Below are positions 1 through 9,324 of a stretch of DNA of 57,842 bases, piece by piece. Location of the stretch: NCBI GenBank assembly GCA_001942415.1, contig MKJX01000185.1:1-57842 (forward strand), in the 5' to 3' direction. Origin of the DNA: Pseudonocardia sp. CNS-139. Lineage in GTDB: Bacteria > Actinomycetota > Actinomycetes > Mycobacteriales > Pseudonocardiaceae. Below the pieces are notes generated by a model that did no database searches, was not told where the DNA came from, and saw only the letters and a program-made list of their open reading frames with translations. The position numbers and the translations under genes were made by a program. How positions within the stretch are numbered: position 1 is the first letter of the stretch; each line of letters opens with the position of its first letter.

Positions 1-672
1 CCCGCGCATGCGGGGGTGGTCCCGACGACTTGATGAACGGGATGTCGCGGTAGGCGTGCTCCCCGCGCATGCGGGGGTGGTCCCCCGAGCGCGAGCAGCT
101 GGTCGGCCGGCCCCTCGTGCTCCCCGCGCATGCGGGGGTGGTCCCAGCGTCAGCTCGTCGAACAGCAGCAGCTGGTAGTGCTCCCCGCGCACACGGGGGT
201 GGTCCCACGACCACGACAGTGATGGCGAACGGGTCGACGTGCTCCCCGCGCCGCGGGGGTGGTCCGTAACGGCAGCGCCCGCGGGCCCCGGACGTGTCGT
301 GCTCCCCGCGCATGCGGGGGTGGTCCATCGTGGGGCTCACCCTGATGTCGGCCACCGCGGCGGTGCTCCCCGCGCGTGCGGGGGTGGTCCCGGTGGCAGC
401 CACCTCGCCGACCTGATCCGGCGGTGCTCCCCGCGCATGCGGGGTGGTCCCACCACATCCATGTTCGTGCCCGAGCCCGACAAGTGCTCCCCGCGCATGC
501 GGGGGTGGTCCCGGTGTCGAGTGGAGCCAGCTGGTCAACCTGGAGTGCTCCCCGCGCATGCGGGGTTGGCCCTGCCGAGGCCGCGACCCCCGTCGCGGGC
601 GGCCCCGGCCGCTCGCGTTGGGCCGGGCCAGCAGACGGGCAAGATCCCCAGCGCCTGCGGGGATGGTTTCCC
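1..672 (+). CRISPR. Type I-E-like CRISPR array, leader-distal end
   Basis: About ten repeats of 28-29 nt on a mostly 61-nt period. The core is CCCCGCGCATGCGGGG, preceded by GTGCT and followed by GTGGTCCC. Full repeats start at 56, 117, 178, 239, 299, 363, 424, 484 and 545; a partial one opens the window at 1-23. Spacers are 32 nt, except one of about 35 nt at 328-362. The hairpin core and spacer length are those of type I-E (Cse) arrays. Repeats are near-identical on the left. They decay on the right: one base lost at 239 and 424, a changed tail at 545, and a badly degenerate copy at about 643-672 after a 70-nt gap. Terminal decay marks the leader-distal end, so the leader and cas genes should lie to the left, outside the window, with transcription on the plus strand. 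The open frames inside are by-products of the 61-nt period. Confidence 0.95.
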
Positions 673-735
673 GGGGTGCGTGCGCGCATCGCAGAAGCCG
701 GTGGCGGTCTCCGTCGATCCGCAGGCCGACACCGG

Positions 736-1691
736 CTACGTCGCGTTCGTTCCCGGCGACGAACCCCGGTCCGGCCTCCGGACCCTGCCGATCTTCGACG
801 GCGCCGCCTGACTGATCTCCGCAGGTCGGGGCGGGGCGGCTTCGGTGAGTGCGGCCAGCACGGCGGCGACGGCGGGCGGGTCGGGTGGGTCGCCGTACGT
901 GGCGGCGTGGATCCGGCGGTCGAAGCCGGTCAGCCGGGTGGTGTGCACGTCGGGCCGGCGGTGGGCCTGGAGGGCGAGGCCGGGCAGGGTCGTGACGCCG
1001 ACGCGGCGGCGACGAGGGCCTGCACCACGACCATGTCGTCGCTGAAGGAGGCGAAGCGCGGCGTGAAACCCGCCTGCCGGCACACGGCGCTCAGCTCGGC
1101 CTGGCACCGGGCGCACCCGCCGATCCAGGCCGAGTGGCGGTGGTTCGCGAGGCTGTCGTCCGGTCGCGTGCTGACGAGGTGGATCGGGTCGTCGCCGACG
1201 TGGACGAGGCGGAAGCCCTCCTCCTCGAACGCGGCGCCGGCGTGGTGGAAGACGAGGGCGACGTCGATCTCGCCGTGCCGCAGCATCTGCAGCGCCTCGA
1301 CGGGGTGCTGGTCGTACACGCTCAGTTCGAGTCCGGGGTGCGCCCGGGCCAGCACGGCGGCCGCCTTCGGCACGATCGTGCTCAGCGCCGAGGCGTTGGC
1401 GGCCAGGCGGACCCGTCCCGCCTGCAGGCCGACCTGCGCGGCCAGCTCGCTGGTCGCCGCGTCGACCCGGCCCAGGATCTCGGCGGCCCGGTTGGCCAGC
1501 AGCCGCCCCTCCGGGGTCAGCCGGATCCCGCGGCCGACCCGCTGCACGAGCTTGACGCCGGTGGCCGCCTCCAGGCGGGACAGGTGGTGGCTCACCGACG
1601 GCTGCGAGTAGTGCAGCTCGCGCGCCGCCTCGGTGACCGAGGCGTGCCGGGCGACGGCGGCCAGAACCTTGAGGTGGACCAGGCTGAGCAC
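736..1691 (-). CDS. LysR-family transcriptional regulator (frameshifted)
   Basis: Begins MLSLVHLKVLAAVARHASVT, a typical LysR winged helix-turn-helix in the first 60 residues (AARELHYSQPSVSHHLSRLE). A periplasmic-binding-protein-like effector domain follows. The frame breaks near 1005, where one G appears to be missing. Restoring it continues the protein as GVGVTTLPGLALQAHRRPDV to a stop at 736, giving about 318 aa, normal for LysR. It is divergent from the dihydrofolate-reductase-like gene at 1795. The 103-bp gap holds an AT-richer patch around 1700-1715 (cgatatcaatcg) that could be its operator. By the usual LysR arrangement it probably controls that neighbour. The effector is unknown. The last 25 residues are not conserved-looking and the true stop could be earlier. 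Confidence 0.88.
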
Positions 1692-1794
1692 AGATCGACG
1701 ATATCAATCGGTTCCCAGTGATTTCGGCATTGGACGTCATATCGTGCCTGCGCCACGCTCAAGGCCGACACGGAACACCGAGGAGGAGACGGCG

Positions 1795-2415
1795 ATGAGC
1801 GGACGTACGGGCAAGGTCACGTGCGACCTGTCGATCTCGGTCGACGGGTACGCGGCCGGGCTGAACCAGACCGAGCAGCGCCCGTTCGGCGACGACGGCG
1901 GCGACGGCTGGGGCGGCAGGCTGCACGCCTGGATGTTCGACGACCCCGAGGAGAACCGGGCCGAGACCGAGCGGCTGGGCGCGGCGAAGGCGTTCGTCAT
2001 GGGCCGCAACATGTTCGGCCCGGTGCGCGGCGACTGGGACCGCGAGTGGAACGGCTGGTGGGGCGACAACCCGCCCTTCCACGGTCCGGTCTTCGTGCTC
2101 ACCCACCACCCGCGCGCCCCGCAGCCGATGGAGGGCGGCACCACGTACCACTTCGTCACCGACGGGATCGAGTCCGCGCTGAAGCGCGCCCGCGAGGCGG
2201 CCGGGGACGGCGAGGTCTCGATCCACGGCGGCGCGGCCACCGCCAACCAGTACCTCGCGGCGGGCCTGGTGGACGAGCTGCGGCTGCACGTCGTGCCGTT
2301 CACGATGGGCGGCGGCACGCGGCTCTTCGACGGCGTTCCGGGGCTGAACCTCGAACAGGTCGGGTCGCGGGCCACGAGCACGGTCACGCACCTGACCTAC
2401 CGCGTGCTGCGCTGA
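1795..2415 (+). CDS. Dihydrofolate reductase-fold (RibD C-terminal-like) protein
   Basis: 206 aa, intact. The ATG is 6 nt behind a strong GAGGAGGAG ribosome site. N-terminal KVTCDLSISVDGYAAG, central KAFVMGRNMFGPVRGDW, and C-terminal VSIHGGAATANQYLAAGLVDELRLH followed by GGGTRLF are the signature blocks of the family often named 'dihydrofolate reductase family protein', related to the RibD reductase domain. Members bind NADPH and reduce an often unknown substrate; few act as true DHFR. The divergent LysR regulator suggests inducible expression. No partner enzyme of riboflavin or folate synthesis is nearby, so a housekeeping role is unlikely. Confidence 0.9.
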   Translation: MSGRTGKVTCDLSISVDGYAAGLNQTEQRPFGDDGGDGWGGRLHAWMFDDPEENRAETERLGAAKAFVMGRNMFGPVRGDWDREWNGWWGDNPPFHGPVFVLTHHPRAPQPMEGGTTYHFVTDGIESALKRAREAAGDGEVSIHGGAATANQYLAAGLVDELRLHVVPFTMGGGTRLFDGVPGLNLEQVGSRATSTVTHLTYRVLR

Positions 2416-2419
2416 ACCG

Positions 2420-3343
2420 TCAGTACTCGCCCTCCAGGCGGGAGAGGAACGCCTGGCCGCTCGTCAGGGCCAGGAGGACGTCCTGGTCCTTCGAGTGCGC
2501 GTAGGTGAGCGGGCCGAGGCGGAGCGCGGCGCCCGCCGCCGTCAGGGCGTCGGCCAGCTCCAGGTCCACGCGGCCGCCGGCGCGGCGTCCGGCGAACGCC
2601 AGCGCGTCCGCCACCACCCGGCCCTCCTGGCCCCGGAACGCCGCGATCTGCGGGAGGCTGCCGGTGCCGTCGGGGTTGGTGTAGGCGAGGTACCAGCCGG
2701 CCCCGGGCAGGACCCGGACGTGCAGCTCGCCGCGGTGCCGCGCGCCGGCCATGTGCCGCAGCAGCCAGTCGAGGCTCGCCTCGTCGTAGACGGGCCGCAG
2801 GAGCCGGGCGCGGGCGCCGCGGGCGACCAGCTCCAGCAGCTCTCCCGGTTCCGCGGGACGGCTCTCCGGGGCAGCCGACGGCGCCGGCGGGGCGGCCGTC
2901 CACCACAGGCTGGACGCCGCCACGAGCAGGCCCTTGGACGCCTCCCAGAGCCGCCGTCCCGGCCCGTTGACGACGTCGGCGAGCGAGAGGTCCTGCGGCC
3001 CGCGCAGGGCGTGCCGGAAGAGCGCGGCGACGCCGATCGCGCCGTCGGGGTGGTCGGGGTCGGCCATCACGCGCGTCACGAGCGCGGCCCGGACGCGCCG
3101 TCCGCGCAGCTCCATCGGCCGCGGCAGCACCCCGACGAACGCCGCGACGGCCCCGTCGGCGCCCTCGTAGAGGAGCGAGGGCAGGTCGGCGGCCGCCCAC
3201 GGGTTGTCGAACAGCACGCTCTCGTAGAACGCCCGCACGAACCGCGCCGCGTCCGGCGACGGCGGGCCGTCGAGGAGCGTGCGTTCGTGCAGCTTGACCA
3301 GCGCGGGGGCGTCGCCGCGCCGGGCCGGCCGGATCCGCCCCAC
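2420..3343 (-). CDS. GNAT-fold acyltransferase-like protein of the polysaccharide locus
   Basis: 307 aa from a GTG that overlaps the stop of the upstream epimerase (TAGTG at 3341-3345), so the two are translationally coupled. The start VGRIRPARRGDAPALVKLHE has the layout of a GNAT N-terminus. FVRAFYESVLF and SLLYEGADGAVAAFVGVL follow as beta-strands of an acyl-CoA-binding fold. A second half (about 200-307) looks like another GNAT-like lobe. It lies at the end of a chain of overlapping genes for a surface glycan, so acylation of a sugar or amino-sugar is a fair inference, but no catalytic residue can be named. It could instead be a non-catalytic FemAB-like protein. Confidence 0.6.
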   Translation of the reverse strand: MGRIRPARRGDAPALVKLHERTLLDGPPSPDAARFVRAFYESVLFDNPWAAADLPSLLYEGADGAVAAFVGVLPRPMELRGRRVRAALVTRVMADPDHPDGAIGVAALFRHALRGPQDLSLADVVNGPGRRLWEASKGLLVAASSLWWTAAPPAPSAAPESRPAEPGELLELVARGARARLLRPVYDEASLDWLLRHMAGARHRGELHVRVLPGAGWYLAYTNPDGTGSLPQIAAFRGQEGRVVADALAFAGRRAGGRVDLELADALTAAGAALRLGPLTYAHSKDQDVLLALTSGQAFLSRLEGEY

Positions 3344-4351
3344 TAGTTGCCGGCGGCGGCCAGCTGACCCGCCATGTGCCGGATGTTGTGGTGCTGCGAG
3401 GCGTGCGGGTCGGTCCACTCGCCGCGCAGGTTCGCCTGCACGACCTCCTCGATGGCGTCGCGGACGGTGCGGCGGGCCCGGAAGCCGAGCACGCGCGCGA
3501 CCTTGCCGGAGTCGACGTGGTAGGAGCGCTCGTCCGCGCGGGCCGGCGCGTACGTGAGTTCCACGGGGTCGCCGCCGTGCGCGTCGACGACCTCCTTGGC
3601 CGTCTCGGCGAGCTGCCGGATGGTGGCGTTCTCGCCGCCCGCGTGAACACCTCGCCGCCGACCAGCTCCTTCGGCGACGCCAGGAGCAGGTGGAAGAGGT
3701 CGCACACGTCGGCGATGTGGATCTGCGGGCGCTGCTGCTCGCCGCCCAGCACGGTGACCGCGCGGTCCACCTGGGCCACGGCCGCGAGCTGGTTGACGAT
3801 CACGTCGAACCGGCACCGCGGGGACCAGCCGCACAGCGTCGCAAGCCGGATGTTGACGGTGGCGAGGTCCGGCGAGTTGAACGACCGGACGATCGGCTCG
3901 CTCTCCGCCTTGCACTTGCTGTACTCGCGGCGGCAGTTGAGCGGGTCCTCCTCGGTGATGTTCGGCGTGACGTTGATGCCGTACACCGAGAACGAGGAGC
4001 AGTTGACGAAGAGGCGCGCGCCGCCGTCCCGGGTGGCCTCCAGGAGGGCCGGGTAGGACTCCAGGTTGATCGAGCGGGTGAGCGCGGTGTCGAGGTCGCC
4101 GGACGGGTCGTTGGCGATCGCGGCCAGGTGGTAGACGGCCTCGGCGCCGCGGGCGGCGGTCCGCACCGCGCCCGCGTCGCGCACGTCGCCTCGACGATCC
4201 GCAGGGCGGGGTGATCCTTGACCTCGTCGAGGCCCACGAGCCCGTAGGAGAGGTTGTCGAGCACGACCACCTGGCGGCCCGCGGCGAGGAACGACCGCGT
4301 CAGCTTCGAGCCGAGGTACCCGGCGCCGCCGGTGATGAGGATGTGCACCAT
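3343..4351 (-). CDS. NAD-dependent sugar epimerase/dehydratase (two frameshifts)
   Basis: Extended short-chain dehydrogenase. The ATG start gives MVHILITGGAGYLGSKLTRS with the NAD-binding GxxGxxG motif at residues 8-14. VYHLAAIANDPSGDL, NCSSFSVYG and the catalytic YSKCK follow. One base is missing near 4190 (RIVE/GDVRDA) and one near 3643 (GGEVFN/AGGENATIRQLAE). With both restored the protein is about 336 aa, normal for the family, and ends AGQLAAAGN. It most likely makes a nucleotide sugar for the surface polysaccharide built by the neighbouring glycosyltransferases. Substrate specificity (UDP-glucose, dTDP- or GDP-sugar) cannot be read from the sequence. The downstream GNAT-like gene starts inside its stop codon. 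Confidence 0.88.
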
Positions 4352-4380
4352 GCGTTGGCTCCTGACTGCTGGCGCGCCCG

Positions 4381-5300
4381 TCACGGGGCGCGGTAGACCG
4401 GGAAGAAGTCGGGGTGGGTGCGGCCGCCGGCGAGGCGCTCGTACGCCGCCGGGTCGCAGACGATGCCGTGGGCGACGAAGCCGCTCGCACGGTTGGCGAA
4501 GGCAGTCTTGAACGAGGCCAGGCTGTCGCCCTGGCCCATCCCGCCGCCGAGGTTGAGCGGCAGGGCGAGCTTGTCGGCGAGGTCGGCCATGCCGGACATG
4601 AGGTTCTTGGCCGGGGACGCCGCGCGGTGCACGTCGGCGGTGCCGCCGAGGTAGTAGTGCAGGTGCCCGTCGCTGACGGCGGCGATGGCCGCGGCCGCCG
4701 TGTCGCCGTCCGGGCCCGTCACGGTGACCAGCCACGATGCGGGCACCGCGAGGCATGCGCGCAGGTACTCGACCGGGAAGAAGTAGCGTGCTGCCGCGTC
4801 GGCCGGTGCATCGTCTCGGTGTAGACGGCGGCGAAGCCGTGCAGCGCCGGGCCGGTGACGTCCGGGCCGGCCACCCAGTCCGTCGCGTAGCCCCGGCGCT
4901 CGTTGCTGCGGACCTTGGTGGCGGTGCGGCGCTGCACCTGCCGCGGCAGCGCCGGGTCGTGCAGGAAGACGCGGCCCAGCTCGCGCCCGCCGGTGAACGT
5001 CGGCGCGTCCAGCTTGTCCCGGACGAACAGGCTGACCAGGCCGGTCCCCGCGAAGTCGACGTCCGCGGCGGCCGGCGGCTCCCCGGCCACGCGCCCGCCG
5101 GGGTAGCCGTACGGGGAGATGGCGTCGAAGCCGCCACCGTCGACGGCCCGGCGGATCACCGGCAGCACCACCCGGCCGTCGCCGATCACGAGCGAGTGCG
5201 TGACGCCCTCCGCCCGCAGGAACGCGGCGGCCCGGAAGAACTCGGCGTCGGCGGCCGCGGCGCCCCCGTCGTCCCGCAGCTCCGCGTTCAGCCTGGTCAC
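4381..5300 (-). CDS. FemAB/GNAT-like acyltransferase (frameshifted)
   Basis: Starts at a GTG overlapping the deacetylase stop (GTGA at 5297-5300). The first two thirds read VTRLNAELRDDGG to HGFAAVYTETMHR. The frame slips near 4799, and the rest continues YFFPVEYLRACLAVPASWLVTVTG through HYYLGGTADVHRAASPAKNLM to FFPVYRAP. The TMHR...YFF block followed by a YYLGGT strand is typical of FemAB-type peptidyl/aminoacyl transferase folds found in actinobacterial exopolysaccharide loci. About 306 aa after repair. It probably transfers an acyl or aminoacyl group onto a lipid-linked or nucleotide sugar. It sits in an overlapping run with the deacetylase (upstream), 29 nt before the epimerase start. Confidence 0.72.
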
Positions 5301-6264
5301 CGGCGCACCAGCAGGCTGTCGCGGCGCTGCGCGGACTCCCGGACGTGCTCGGCGTCGGCGGCGCGGCAGTAGTCCTCCTGGGTCAACACCTCGCAGCGGC
5401 CCGCGTCGCGCTGCGCGGCGACGTCCGCGAGCACGCCGCGCAGCAGGCCGAGCGTGGCGGGCGCGGTCGCGAGGTTCTCCGGGTGCGTCCAGAGGTGGAC
5501 GACGCCGCCGGTCCGCTCCGCGCGCTCCAGGAGCCGGCGCACCCGCAGCCGGGTGAGCGCGGGCGGGACGACCCGGCGGGCGCCGGAGAGCCAGTTGAGG
5601 AAGTAGCCGGCGGGCACCTCCAGCGGGGCGCGCAGCAGCGGGTCGGTGTCGGGCCGGGCCCACAGGTCGAGCTCGGCGGCGAGGTTCGCCAGGCGCGACG
5701 ACCGCAGCCGGGCGCCGCGCACGCCCGCGATCCCGAACCCGTCCAGGACGTGCCGGAACGCGACCGCGTTGCGCGGGTAGACGTACGTGACGACGCGGCC
5801 GAGGATCGGCGCGCCGCCTCGTAGACGAGCCCCAGCTCGCGGCGGGCGAGGTCGGCGGTCATCCCCGGGTGGTCCCACGGCACGTGCGTGGCCCCGTGGA
5901 GGGCGATCTCGTGCCCGGCGCCCGCGGTCGCCGCGGCCTCCACGGCCCACTCGCCGCTCCATCCCTCGTCACCGGCGCGCACGCGTTCGACCGCCGGACT
6001 GAGATATCCGGGCAGGTCACGGGCCAGGTCGGCGAGCGCGGGCGTCACCTCGCGCAGCGCGGAGGGGTGCATCGAGAACGTGCCGACGAACGCGAACGTG
6101 GCCGGCACGTCGTACTCGTCGAGCGCGGCGAGCAGGCCGGAGTACGCCTCGCGCAGCCGGGCGTCGGAGAGCGCGGTGTCCAGGCCCCGGGTGAGCGCGT
6201 CGGCCATCCCCCACTTGCCCTCGCAGTCGAGCGAGAGGATGAACCGCGCCGTCGTCCTGCCCAT
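5297..6264 (-). CDS. Polysaccharide deacetylase, NodB-like (frameshifted)
   Basis: The ATG at 6264 follows GGAGGG by 8 nt. The N-terminus MGRTTARFILSLDCEGKWGM carries the metal-binding SLDCEGKWG motif, and HEIALHGATHVPWD gives the HxxxH zinc motif of carbohydrate esterase family 4. One G is missing near 5818 (LVYE/GAPILGRVVTYVYPRN). The C-terminal half then reads on to SLLVRR, about 322 aa in all. The class with SLDCEGKWG removes N- or O-acetyl groups from cell-wall or exopolysaccharide sugars in actinobacteria. No signal peptide is seen, so it may act in the cytoplasm on a precursor. It is first in a minus-strand overlapping run (deacetylase, FemAB-like, then epimerase and GNAT-like), divergent from the acyltransferase at 6407. 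Confidence 0.87.
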
Positions 6265-6406
6265 CGTGCTCCCTCCGCGGACCCGACGAGCCGTCGTGAT
6301 CCCCACCTGGACTCGTCACCCGTCGGGCCCGTGTTATCGCCGCGATACGCCCGCCGGACGGGCGTCGACCTTCCCCCCGACAGCCGCCGAGCGGGGGAAG
6401 CGCCAC

Positions 6407-7231
6407 GTGTTCGAGTACGTCCGCAACGAGTTCAACCCGGACCCCGCGCTGGTCCTGGGCGGGACACCGCGCCCGGCCGGCCGGTTCGTCGTCGACATCC
6501 CGTACTCGGTGTCGCTCGTGCTGCCGATCCCCCGCACCGCCGCCGACCTGCGCGCGCTGCGCAGCCGCAAGTACTGGTCGAAGCTGCGGCGCAGCGAGAA
6601 GCTGCTCGCCGAGGACGGGGTGAAGCTCGACTTCGCGGTGCTGCGCGACGAGCCGGGGCTGCGCCCGGCGCTGGACGAGGTGCAGCGGCTCTTCGCGCGG
6701 CGCTGGGCGGACGAGTACACGTCGTTCGGCTGGAAGACCCCCGCCGGGTTCGCCCCGTACGCGACGGCGATGCAGGAGCTGGCGGCGAGCGGGCGCGGCG
6801 AGCTGGTGACGCTGCGCGACGGCGACCGGCTGGTCTCGTTCGCGTACTGCCTGGTGCAGGACCGGACGTACTTCTTCTACCAGCACGCGAGCGTCCCGGA
6901 CGAGCGCTACCGGCGGCACAGCATCGGCAAGATCCTCGTGGCGCGACTGCTCGCGGACCTCGTGGAACACCGCCGCGCCGACGTCCTGGACCTCATGACC
7001 GGCGCCGCCGACTACAAGCGCGAGTGGACCGACGCCGAGCAGCCGATCCTGCGCCGGATCAGCGCCGACCGCTCCCCCGCGGGCGCGGTCCGGCTCGGGC
7101 TGCGGTGGGCGCTGGTCCGGGCCAGGTTCGCGGTGCAGTTCGGCGACCCGCGCGTGCGGTCGGCCGCGAAGGCCCTGCTGCTCACCGTCGACCGCCTGCG
7201 TCACCCGGCGGAGATCACCCGCACGCCGTAG
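6407..7231 (+). CDS. FemAB-like GNAT acyltransferase
   Basis: 274 aa from a GTG placed 7 nt after GGGGGAAG. Contains KYWSKLRRSEKLL, then the FemAB/BioF2 core: LVSFAYCLVQDRTYFFYQHASVPDERYRRHSIGKILVARLLADLVEHRRADVLDLMTGAADYKREW (in pieces, roughly residues 145-210). The ending DLMTGAADYKREW is the hallmark of the Acetyltransf_6 family. This family modifies sugars or peptides during capsule and exopolysaccharide synthesis. It is the only plus-strand gene inside the glycan cluster apart from the chain-length regulator at the far end, and its 3' end overlaps the convergent hydrolase-like gene by 31 nt. Confidence 0.8.
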   Translation: MFEYVRNEFNPDPALVLGGTPRPAGRFVVDIPYSVSLVLPIPRTAADLRALRSRKYWSKLRRSEKLLAEDGVKLDFAVLRDEPGLRPALDEVQRLFARRWADEYTSFGWKTPAGFAPYATAMQELAASGRGELVTLRDGDRLVSFAYCLVQDRTYFFYQHASVPDERYRRHSIGKILVARLLADLVEHRRADVLDLMTGAADYKREWTDAEQPILRRISADRSPAGAVRLGLRWALVRARFAVQFGDPRVRSAAKALLLTVDRLRHPAEITRTP

Positions 7232-9323
7232 GGCGGCACGGTGACCGGCACCGGCAGCGTCCCGTCCGCGGCCGGGACCGCGGTCAGCCCCGGCGTCGCC
7301 GTCCGTCCAGTCCTGCACGGTCGCGTCCGGCCGGGAGGCGCCGGGAAGGTCAGCCTGCCCGGTCCACGCCCGTCCGGTGCGGTCGGTGTTGACCAGCGCC
7401 TGACGGTCGTGCGGCCGTCCGCGGTGTTGACGAGGTACTGCAGCGGCGGGCCCGTGACCTCGGCGGATGCCGTGCCGTCCTGGAGCCGGTCGAGCAGCCG
7501 GGTACCGGCGGCGAGGAACGTGCCGTCGGTGCCGACGAGGTGGTCCGCGCTCGCGACGTAGACGCTGCCCGCCCCGACGGCCGTGCGCGTCAGCAGCGGG
7601 TCGCCGTCCGCGGTCGTCGCGACGACGTCGGCGGACCCGGGGTCGACCACGTCGTAGCGGTAGCCGGGCTCGGCGCTCGCCGCGCCGTCGGCCGTCCAGA
7701 CCGAGCCGGCGGACGTGCCGCTCCGGCCGGTCGCCGCACGCCCGTGAGCGCCGCGAGCGCGTCGGTGAACTGGGCCGTCGAGACGACGAGCGTGCCGCCG
7801 TCCTGCACGTACGCGGTGAGGTCGGCGAGCAGGTCGGGGCCCGGCGGGCCGGTGGTGGAGAGCACCACCACGGGGTAGCGGGACAGCGTGTCGAGCCGGG
7901 CCCGGTCGGTGAGCACGTCCAGCGACTCGCCCCACCGGGTGCTGGGCATCGGCTCCCACTGCCGCGGGTCGGCGCCGGCGGCGAGCGCCGCGCGGTAGGC
8001 GTTCTGGCTGGCCTCGACGTCGATGTGCCCGTCGGCGCCCTCGACGTACCAGGGGGCGCCGGGCACGATCGAGCCCCACGTCTCGTAGCCGGGGTACGCG
8101 ACGTGCAGCAGCGCGTCGAGCATCGTGTCGCCGGGCGTGTACGGGTTGAGCCGGTACCACTTCTGCGGGGCCTGGTCGAACGCGCCGTAGCGCGGCTCGA
8201 AGCCGGAGCTGTGGTCCTGCACGACCGCGACCGGCACCTCGGGTGTGCCGCGGTCGGTGTGGCGGCGCAGCGCGAAGTCGGCGAACTCGGCGACGGCCCG
8301 GCCGAGCGGGTTGAGCCCGCCCGGGGTGGTCGCGCCGCTCTCGTAGTCGGCGGCCTCGTTGTGCACGATGTCGGCCCCGCCCATGAACGCGGCGTACATG
8401 TTGCGCTCGAACGTGCTGGGCGACCAGCCGGTGACCAGGCGCCCGGTCTCGTCGAAGACGGTCGGGCCGCGGTTCCAGTAGCGGTAGGTCGAGAAGTCGA
8501 TGCCCCACGGCTTGCCGCCGTTCTGCCGGGACGCGCCGCGCACCATCGCGAGGCCCGGCGTGAGCCCGCTGACCTCGTCGTTGTTGCGCTCCAGCAGCAC
8601 GACGTCGGAGCCGATGTCGTAGGCGTACTGCGGGCAGAACGCGTAGCCGCAGAGCGAGGCCCACAGGTATCCGCGCTGGTCGGCGGTCTGCGTGAGGTAC
8701 GGGCGCAGGCCCTTGGCCGTCAGGTAGTAGTCGGCCCACGTCGCGTACGCCTGCGCGTCGGAGAGCCCGTCGACGCTCGGGCGGCCGCGGCTCCAGCAGC
8801 CGCCGCTCTGGTCGAACTCGGGCATGCCCAGCCGGATCACCGCCGACGGCGGGCGGCGCAGGCCGGCCACCGTGCCCGCGGTGTCCGGGTCGGTCGAGGC
8901 CGGGTAGCACTCCGCGACGCCCGCTTCCTCCGGCACCGAGAAGTAGACGAACGGCAGGTCGGTGCCGGCCAGCATGGCGTGCTCGGCCGGCGAGACGTCC
9001 GGGTGGACGCTCACGCCGTTGGCGAGGCCCTGGTCGAGGCGGCGCTGCGCGAGGTCGGCGCCGTCGCCGTAGACCTCGGTGAACATCACGAACGGCCGGG
9101 CCGGCGTGGTGATCGGCACCGGGGCCCGCGACGGCACCTGGACGATCCCCTCCGGCACGGGCGCCGCCGGCCGGTTCACGACGCTCACCACCGTGACGGC
9201 GGCGACCGCCGCGGCGACGAGCGCAACCGTGCGGACCACCGCTGCCCGCCTGCCCTTCCGCCCGGTGGGCGGCGGCGGAGGCGCCACCGCACCGCCCGTC
9301 CGCACCTGTGGCCCCGACCCCAC
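7201..9323 (-). CDS. Membrane-anchored glycoside-hydrolase-like protein (several frameshifts)
   Basis: About 705 aa from a GTG 2 nt downstream of the glycosyltransferase stop. After a short cytoplasmic stretch there is one membrane segment (AAVVRTVALVAAAVAAVTVV), then a large outward domain. It contains VMFTEVYGDGADLAQRRLDQ, DLPFVYFSVPEEAGV, WGIDFSTYRYWNRG and GGADIVHNEAADY. It resembles a (beta/alpha)8 glycoside hydrolase. The segment YPVVVLSTTGPPGPDLLADL followed by VQDGGTLVVST looks like the glutamine-amidotransferase-like domain that follows the catalytic barrel in GH42-type enzymes. Frames shift near 7730, 7407 and 7300 without internal stops in the composite. I cannot assign a family with certainty. 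A role in trimming or releasing the exported polysaccharide fits the context. Confidence 0.6.
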
Positions 9324-9324
9324 G

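Noticed and set aside
573..642. Possible additional CRISPR repeat in the 70-nt final spacer region
   Set aside because: A GC-rich stretch near 585-612 resembles the repeat only loosely and does not keep the spacing.
680..811. 43-codon frame MRASQKPVAVSVDPQADTGY... just after the CRISPR array
   Set aside because: It overlaps the antisense end of the LysR gene, lacks a ribosome site, and its weak resemblance to DUF2283 is not enough to call a gene.
239..811. Long open frames crossing the CRISPR repeats
   Set aside because: They arise from the repeat period; the translated repeats (APRMRGWS and similar) have no protein meaning.
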